Shown here: one piece after another, positions 60,631 through 64,000 of the stretch
Layout of the letters: every line of letters starts with the position of its first letter
Position numbering within the stretch: position 1 is the first letter of the stretch
Source: JANNMJ01 sp031425525
GTDB lineage: Bacteria; Bacteroidota; Bacteroidia; Cytophagales; Hymenobacteraceae
Direction: 5' to 3'
DNA: 64,000 nucleotides
NCBI GenBank assembly: GCA_031425525.1
Contig: JANPJM010000093.1
Span: 8,032 to 72,031, forward strand
Notes under the pieces: model-generated
What the model was told of the DNA's origin: nothing
What the model saw: the letters and a program-made list of their open reading frames with translations, nothing else
Databases searched by the model: none
Program-made: the position numbers and the translations under genes

Positions 60631-61658
60631 GTCGGTCACTCGCGCGGGGCTTCTGCCCCGTGCAGACTATTGGCCGGCCTCTGGCCGGCGCGGGCGGGAC
60701 GCCTGCAAATACATCACACGGGGCAGAGCCCCGCGCGAGGGGGAGCAGTAGGCTGGGGGGCGCGCTGCTGCTATTTTTTCTGTTCGCGTTCCCCACCCTC
60801 GCTCAAAAACCCGCCCCCGACCGCCCCGCGTACCGCCTGTTCAGCGCCACCGGCAAGCCCGTGCGCTACGCCAAAATGACCAAAGCGCTGACCACCAGCG
60901 CCGATGTCGTGCTCTTCGGCGAGGCCCACAACAACCCCATCGCTCACTGGCTGGAGCTGCAAGTTGCGCAAGACTTGCTGAAAGCCAAAGGCGAAAAGCT
61001 CGTGCTGGCGGCCGAAATGTTCGAGCGCGACGTGCAGCCCACCCTCGCGGGCTACGTCGCCGTCTGCGATTCCATCGACGAAAAAACCTTCCTCGCCCGC
61101 ACCCGCCCCTGGCCCAACTACGCCACCGACTACCGCCCCCTCGTGGAGTTGGCGCGCGCCCACCGGCTGCGCTTCATCGGCACGAACGCCCCACGCCCAC
61201 TGGCCCGGCAGGTAGCGAAGGACGGCGCCGAATCGCTGACGGCGCTCCCCGCAACGGATAAATCGTGGCTGATGCCGCTCCCACTGACCGTAGACGGCCA
61301 ACGCCCTGCCTACCAGCGGATGCGCGCCATGTTCGGCGGCGAGTCAGCCGGCAGCGGCCACGGTGGCGGCCCCGGCCTCGACAACATGATCGCCGCCCAA
61401 GCCCTCAAAGACGCCACGATGGCGCACTTCATCGCCACCAGTCGCGGCCCCGGCGAAACCGTCCTCCACCTCAACGGCTCCTTCCACTCCGACGATCACT
61501 CCGGCATCTGCGAGTACCTACTGAAGGAGGCGCCCGGCACCCGTCTCCTCACCATCAGCACCGTCTCACAGGACGATTTGGGCAAGCTGGAGAAGGAAAA
61601 CCTCGGCAAGGCCGATTATATTTTGGTGGTGCCGGCGGATATGACGACGACGTATTGA
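60609..61658 (+). CDS. ChaN-like haem-binding/iron-regulated lipoprotein family protein, chimeric N-terminus
   Basis: The 349-residue frame contains a ChaN/DUF399-type domain from about residue 80: VVLFGEAHNNPIAHWLELQV, LVLAAEMFERDVQPTLAGYV, RTRPWPNYATDYRPLVELAR, VLHLNGSFHSDDHSGICEYL. The conserved GE-H and late H...H residues are present. The protein is exported: RLGGALLLFFLFAFPTLAQ is a signal peptide at residues 48-66. The 47 residues before it derive from the end of the permease gene and the element at 60639-60739, so the start is uncertain; no standard start codon lies between the element and the signal peptide. Confidence 0.82.
   Translation: MAVLQRISRSLARGFCPVQTIGRPLAGAGGTPANTSHGAEPRARGSSRLGGALLLFFLFAFPTLAQKPAPDRPAYRLFSATGKPVRYAKMTKALTTSADVVLFGEAHNNPIAHWLELQVAQDLLKAKGEKLVLAAEMFERDVQPTLAGYVAVCDSIDEKTFLARTRPWPNYATDYRPLVELARAHRLRFIGTNAPRPLARQVAKDGAESLTALPATDKSWLMPLPLTVDGQRPAYQRMRAMFGGESAGSGHGGGPGLDNMIAAQALKDATMAHFIATSRGPGETVLHLNGSFHSDDHSGICEYLLKEAPGTRLLTISTVSQDDLGKLEKENLGKADYILVVPADMTTTY
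60639..60739. repeat. Inverted-doublet palindromic element (CTCGCGCGGGGCTC family), copy 2
   Basis: Terminal repeats CTCGCGCGGGGCTTCTGCCC with CGTG (60639-60662) and CACGGGGCAGAGCCCCGCGC with GAG (60717-60739) are near-perfect inverted copies, each also a hairpin. It is inserted between the permease and the signal peptide of the ChaN-like gene. Copy 1 is at 32363. Confidence 0.85.
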
Positions 61659-61664
61659 GCTTTT

Positions 61665-61994
61665 ATGCAGAAATTCAGCGTCTTGTTTTGCGCTTGGATT
61701 AATTTAATAGGTTTGCTGGGGCTGATTGGCGTAGTTTTTTGCCAAGAGCAGCAAACCATAGTTTGCTGGCTTGCTATGCATGGTGTGCAGCTCTACGTAT
61801 TAGGGTGGCTTACTTTCATCTTTCCAATACTGCTCGGTGTCTCAACCACTATAGCTCCTCGTGGGACTTTCCGTATCAGTTGGGCTCTGACAGATTCGAT
61901 AGTGATACGCTACCGTTTGTTGGCACTGTGGAATTTGGCTGCCGTAGTTATCAATTTTGCTATCGCGCGCAGCATCCTAGGTTTTGGTGAATAG
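61665..61994 (+). CDS. Small membrane protein (four helices)
   Basis: The 109-residue product (MQKFSVLFCAWINLIGLLGL...) has about three to four hydrophobic helices. Its C-terminal part APRGTFRISWALTDSIVIRY and RLLALWNLAAVVINFA is related to the interrupted copy at 62130. The base composition is AT-richer than the neighbours. It starts 6 bp after the ChaN-like gene. Function unknown. Confidence 0.7.
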   Translation: MQKFSVLFCAWINLIGLLGLIGVVFCQEQQTIVCWLAMHGVQLYVLGWLTFIFPILLGVSTTIAPRGTFRISWALTDSIVIRYRLLALWNLAAVVINFAIARSILGFGE

Positions 61995-62012
61995 TACGGA
62001 GGGATGTAGATA

Positions 62013-62054
62013 AACGAAAAGCGCCCCGACCTTTCGGCCGGGGCGCTTTTCGTT
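62013..62054. terminator. Hairpin terminator, first of three alike
   Basis: AACGAAAAGCGCCCCG (62013-62028) and CGGGGCGCTTTTCGTT (62039-62054) are perfect 16-bp arms with T- and A-tracts at the ends. Confidence 0.85.
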
Positions 62055-62129
62055 ACCGCGCGGGCGGGTGCAAGGCCCGCCCCTACGTACCCAAAAAAAC
62101 TACCCACGGAGGTGCCACGACGTACTAAA

Positions 62130-62444
62130 ATGCTGAAACTCGCCCGAATCTCCATCTGGATTTGCCTCATCGCCAATGCTGCTGCGTTGGCGCAAGTGCT
62201 GATTTCCAAAGTATTCCACGTCACGGGGTACAGCTCGCTGCTGTTCATTTACCTCTATTTCGCCGCGCTGGTAGCGCCCGTGCTGTTTATCGTGAGCATT
62301 GTAGGCGCGCCACGCGGCACGTTCCGCATCGGTTGGCCGACTGATGATGCGCCGGTTCGCCGGTTCCGCTAGCTGTTCTGGGGAAATCTGGGGCTGGCGG
62401 CGCTGTTTTTTACGCTGTTTTTTGGCGGGTTTATGCGGTCGTAA
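62130..62444 (+). pseudogene. Interrupted paralogue of the small membrane protein
   Basis: From ATG 62130 the frame encodes 80 residues (MLKLARISIWICLIANAAAL ... APRGTFRIGWPTDDAPVRRF) and stops at TAG 62370-62372. The same frame continues immediately after the stop with LFWGNLGLAALFFTLFFGGF and ends at TAA 62442-62444. This continuation aligns with RLLALWNLAAVVINFA in the paralogue at 61665. A nonsense mutation has thus split the last helix. The truncated product might still be made. Confidence 0.7.
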
Positions 62445-62462
62445 GCCGGAGTTCAGTAAACG

Positions 62463-62496
62463 CAAAAACGCCCCGACCTTCCGGCCAGGGCGTTTG
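62463..62496. terminator. Hairpin, second of three alike
   Basis: AAAACGCCCC and AGGGCGTTT arms flank CGACCTTCCGGCC, the same loop type as the first hairpin. It lies 19 bp after the interrupted paralogue. Confidence 0.7.
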
Positions 62497-62626
62497 CCTT
62501 TAAGGGCAGAGAAAAGGTTGTTACTACGCCGAAACGAAGCGCCGACGGCTGCTGAACGACCTGAAACATTCGCGCGAAAAAAAAACTCGAACCTTTCAGC
62601 CCAGCCTCCGAGCGGCGATAAAACGA

Positions 62627-62658
62627 AAAGCGCCCCAACCTTCCGGCAGGGGCGCTTT
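62627..62658. terminator. Hairpin, third of three alike, before the A-type carrier stop
   Basis: AAAGCGCCCC (62627-62636) and GGGGCGCTTT (62649-62658) form a 10-bp perfect stem. On the minus strand it follows the stop of the A-type carrier at 62691 by about 32 bp. Confidence 0.75.
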
Positions 62659-62690
62659 GCAAATCAGCGAAATCAAAAAATCAGCGCTCC

Positions 62691-63062
62691 TTAGGCCGAG
62701 AACGACGACCCGCAGCCGCAGCTACTCTTCGCTTGGGGGTTGTTGAAGATGAACCCACGGGCGTTCAACCCATCCTGGAAATCGACTTCCATTCCGAGGA
62801 CGTACATCGCGTGCTTACGGTCCATCATCAGCAGGACGCCGTCCAGCTCGTAGGTTTCGTCGGAGGTCTTCGGTTTGTCGAAGCCGAGGAGGTAGCTCAT
62901 CCCCGAACAACCGCCGCCTTGCACGCCGACCCGCAGGCCGTACTCATTGGGGACGTTTTTCTCGTTGATGATATGTTTTACTTCCACGAGCGCGCGCTCG
63001 GTGAGGGTAATCGGGGCCGTCCGGGAGGTCGTCGGGGCGGCTTCAAGCGTTGCAGTTGCCAT
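62691..63062 (-). CDS. A-type iron-sulfur carrier, second copy
   Basis: The 123-residue product has Cys52 (GGGCSGMSY), Cys115 and Cys117 (SCGCGSSF), the A-type carrier triad. An extra N-terminal 20 residues rich in Ala and Thr precede the domain. It could be SufA-like or ErpA-like; the two copies in the window differ enough to have separate targets. It is divergent from the gene at 63374. Confidence 0.93.
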   Translation of the reverse strand: MATATLEAAPTTSRTAPITLTERALVEVKHIINEKNVPNEYGLRVGVQGGGCSGMSYLLGFDKPKTSDETYELDGVLLMMDRKHAMYVLGMEVDFQDGLNARGFIFNNPQAKSSCGCGSSFSA

Positions 63063-63373
63063 CGATCAGGTATGCGGAGGAAAAATCAGGTCGGAAGGCC
63101 AGCCTTTTGAAGCGTGAAACAATGTCTGATGGAAATCAGGGTCGCAAAAGTAGCGGCCCGCGCGCATTCATTGGTCGGCCTGGGGGTGAAACCGGCGCGA
63201 GCGGCAATTCATTCCCGCTCATTTGTCGCCGTACAACCCGCGACCAGCCGTTTGGTTGGCGCCCCGCGCCGAACTTTGAGCCTCCCCAGCGTACGTACCG
63301 TCTGGGGTGGTGCGTTACACGCTGCCCGCGCGGCTTGCCCTCCGCTTTTACTCCCGATTTTCTTTCCCTGGCC
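63063..63373. other. Non-coding divergent region between the A-type carrier and the next gene
   Basis: Over 300 bp without a convincing gene. A candidate promoter for the rightward gene is TTG 63252-63254 with GAACTTTG at 63271-63278, one mismatch to TAnnTTTG, 16-nt spacer. The open frame through this region is Arg/Pro-rich and I do not consider it coding. Confidence 0.4.
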
Positions 63374-63904
63374 ATGACTTTCCCCGATTTCCTGCCCGCG
63401 CTCTTGCTCGCCACGGTGCCCGCCGTGGCCGTGGGCGGCGCCATGCTGCTCCTCACGCGCCAGTTTCTCGACCGCGAACACCGCCGTCGGCTGCTCGAAC
63501 TACAGATGAAAAACGCCGAAACCGTGCTGCCCGTGCGGCTGCAAGCCTACGAGCGCATCTGTCTGTTTCTGGAGCGCATCACGCCCTCGAATATGCTGGT
63601 GCGGGTGGGAGGCGCCAACCTCTCGGCCGGGGAGTACCAGCGGGTGCTGCTGAGCGAAATCCGCAACGAGTACAACCACAACGTCTCGCAGCAGATTTAT
63701 ATGACCCACGACTCGTGGGCGGCCGTCAAGAGCGCCCGCGAAACCGTAGTTACCCTCATCAACCGCAGCTTCCACGAGCTTGCGCCACACGCGCGCGGCA
63801 CCGACCTAGCGAAGAAAGTCCTTGAACACGTCATCGAACAGGAAGTAGACCCCACGGCGCCCGCCCTGGCGCGCATCAAGCACGAACTGGCGCAGGTTTT
63901 TTAG
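63374..63904 (+). CDS. Conserved Bacteroidota membrane-anchored protein (DUF7935-like)
   Basis: ATG 63374 gives 176 residues: an N-terminal membrane helix (PALLLATVPAVAVGGAMLLL), a basic helix (LDREHRRRLLELQMKNAETV), then LPVRLQAYERICLFLERITP and LLSEIRNEYNHNVSQQIYMT, a pattern I recognise from uncharacterised proteins of Cytophagales. The cytoplasmic part is helical. Function unknown. The remaining 96 bp to the window end are G-rich and hold no recognisable feature. Confidence 0.75.
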   Translation: MTFPDFLPALLLATVPAVAVGGAMLLLTRQFLDREHRRRLLELQMKNAETVLPVRLQAYERICLFLERITPSNMLVRVGGANLSAGEYQRVLLSEIRNEYNHNVSQQIYMTHDSWAAVKSARETVVTLINRSFHELAPHARGTDLAKKVLEHVIEQEVDPTAPALARIKHELAQVF

Positions 63905-64000
63905 GAACGTGGTAACGTGGGGTGCGGCGTCCCCGGGCCGCGTGTGGGTGGAGGCGTGGGCCGGTTTGTGTGGGGGGGCCGGGGCGGCGCGGCGCCGGGT

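Overview
The window looks like a piece of chromosome from a GC-rich member of the Bacteroidota, most likely a Hymenobacter-like Cytophagales. The evidence is a type IX secretion (T9SS) cargo protein and the T9SS component PorZ, a fused SecDF, promoters of the Bacteroidota type (TTG, then TAnnTTTG), weak or absent Shine-Dalgarno sites, paired DUF3857/transglutaminase proteins and tandem ferritin-like proteins. The genus is inference; the phylum is well supported. I see no rRNA, tRNA, transposase, phage gene or CRISPR array.

Layout. 1-4089 (-): a giant T9SS surface protein, cut by the window edge. 4.2-11.3 kb: housekeeping block (birA, rsfS, ftsH, LUD protein, lpxH, a propeller-like secreted protein, two tatA genes). 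11.3-20.9 kb: two DUF3857/transglutaminase proteins, a metallo-hydrolase, two unknowns, an exported superoxide dismutase, an alkyltransferase and a beta-barrel-like protein. 21.1-25.3 kb: ruvB, a decayed toxin-antitoxin pair, a DUF3078 protein, queG and a small conserved protein. 25.5-29.0 kb: four tandem ferritin-like genes. 29.3-35.4 kb: batD, aroC, an antiporter, a NifU-type protein and an intact VapBC-like pair. 35.5-43.6 kb: secDF, an unknown, udk, the isc iron-sulfur genes (iscS, iscU, unknown, iscA) and methylmalonyl-CoA epimerase. 43.9-47.2 kb: cell-shape pair mrdA-rodA. 47.3-53.9 kb: araC regulator with an oxidoreductase, two polytopic membrane proteins, a Pro/Ala-rich unknown and a 2Fe-2S ferredoxin. 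54.1-64.0 kb: tdk, porZ, recO, a two-gene ABC transporter, a ChaN-like protein, a small membrane protein with a stop-interrupted copy of itself, a second A-type Fe-S carrier and a conserved membrane-anchored protein.

Functional themes. Envelope and export genes dominate: T9SS, Tat (several gene products carry Tat-like leaders), SecDF, LpxH, PBP2/RodA. Fe-S assembly is well represented: IscS, IscU, two A-type carriers, a NifU/Nfu protein, and Fe-S users such as QueG and the ferredoxin.

The most unusual content is between the genes. (1) At least six hairpins have arms made of 7-8-nt tandem repeats, each with a different repeat word; three fill successive gaps of the isc operon. (2) Three unrelated tandem arrays all have a 20-21-bp period. 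(3) Two families of inverted-doublet (REPIN/MITE-like) elements occur, one copy inside a toxin gene and another supplying the 5' end of a ChaN-like gene. Among proteins, the most interesting locus is the duplicated ferritin-like gene pair, in which one pair keeps the di-iron ligand motifs and the other has lost them.
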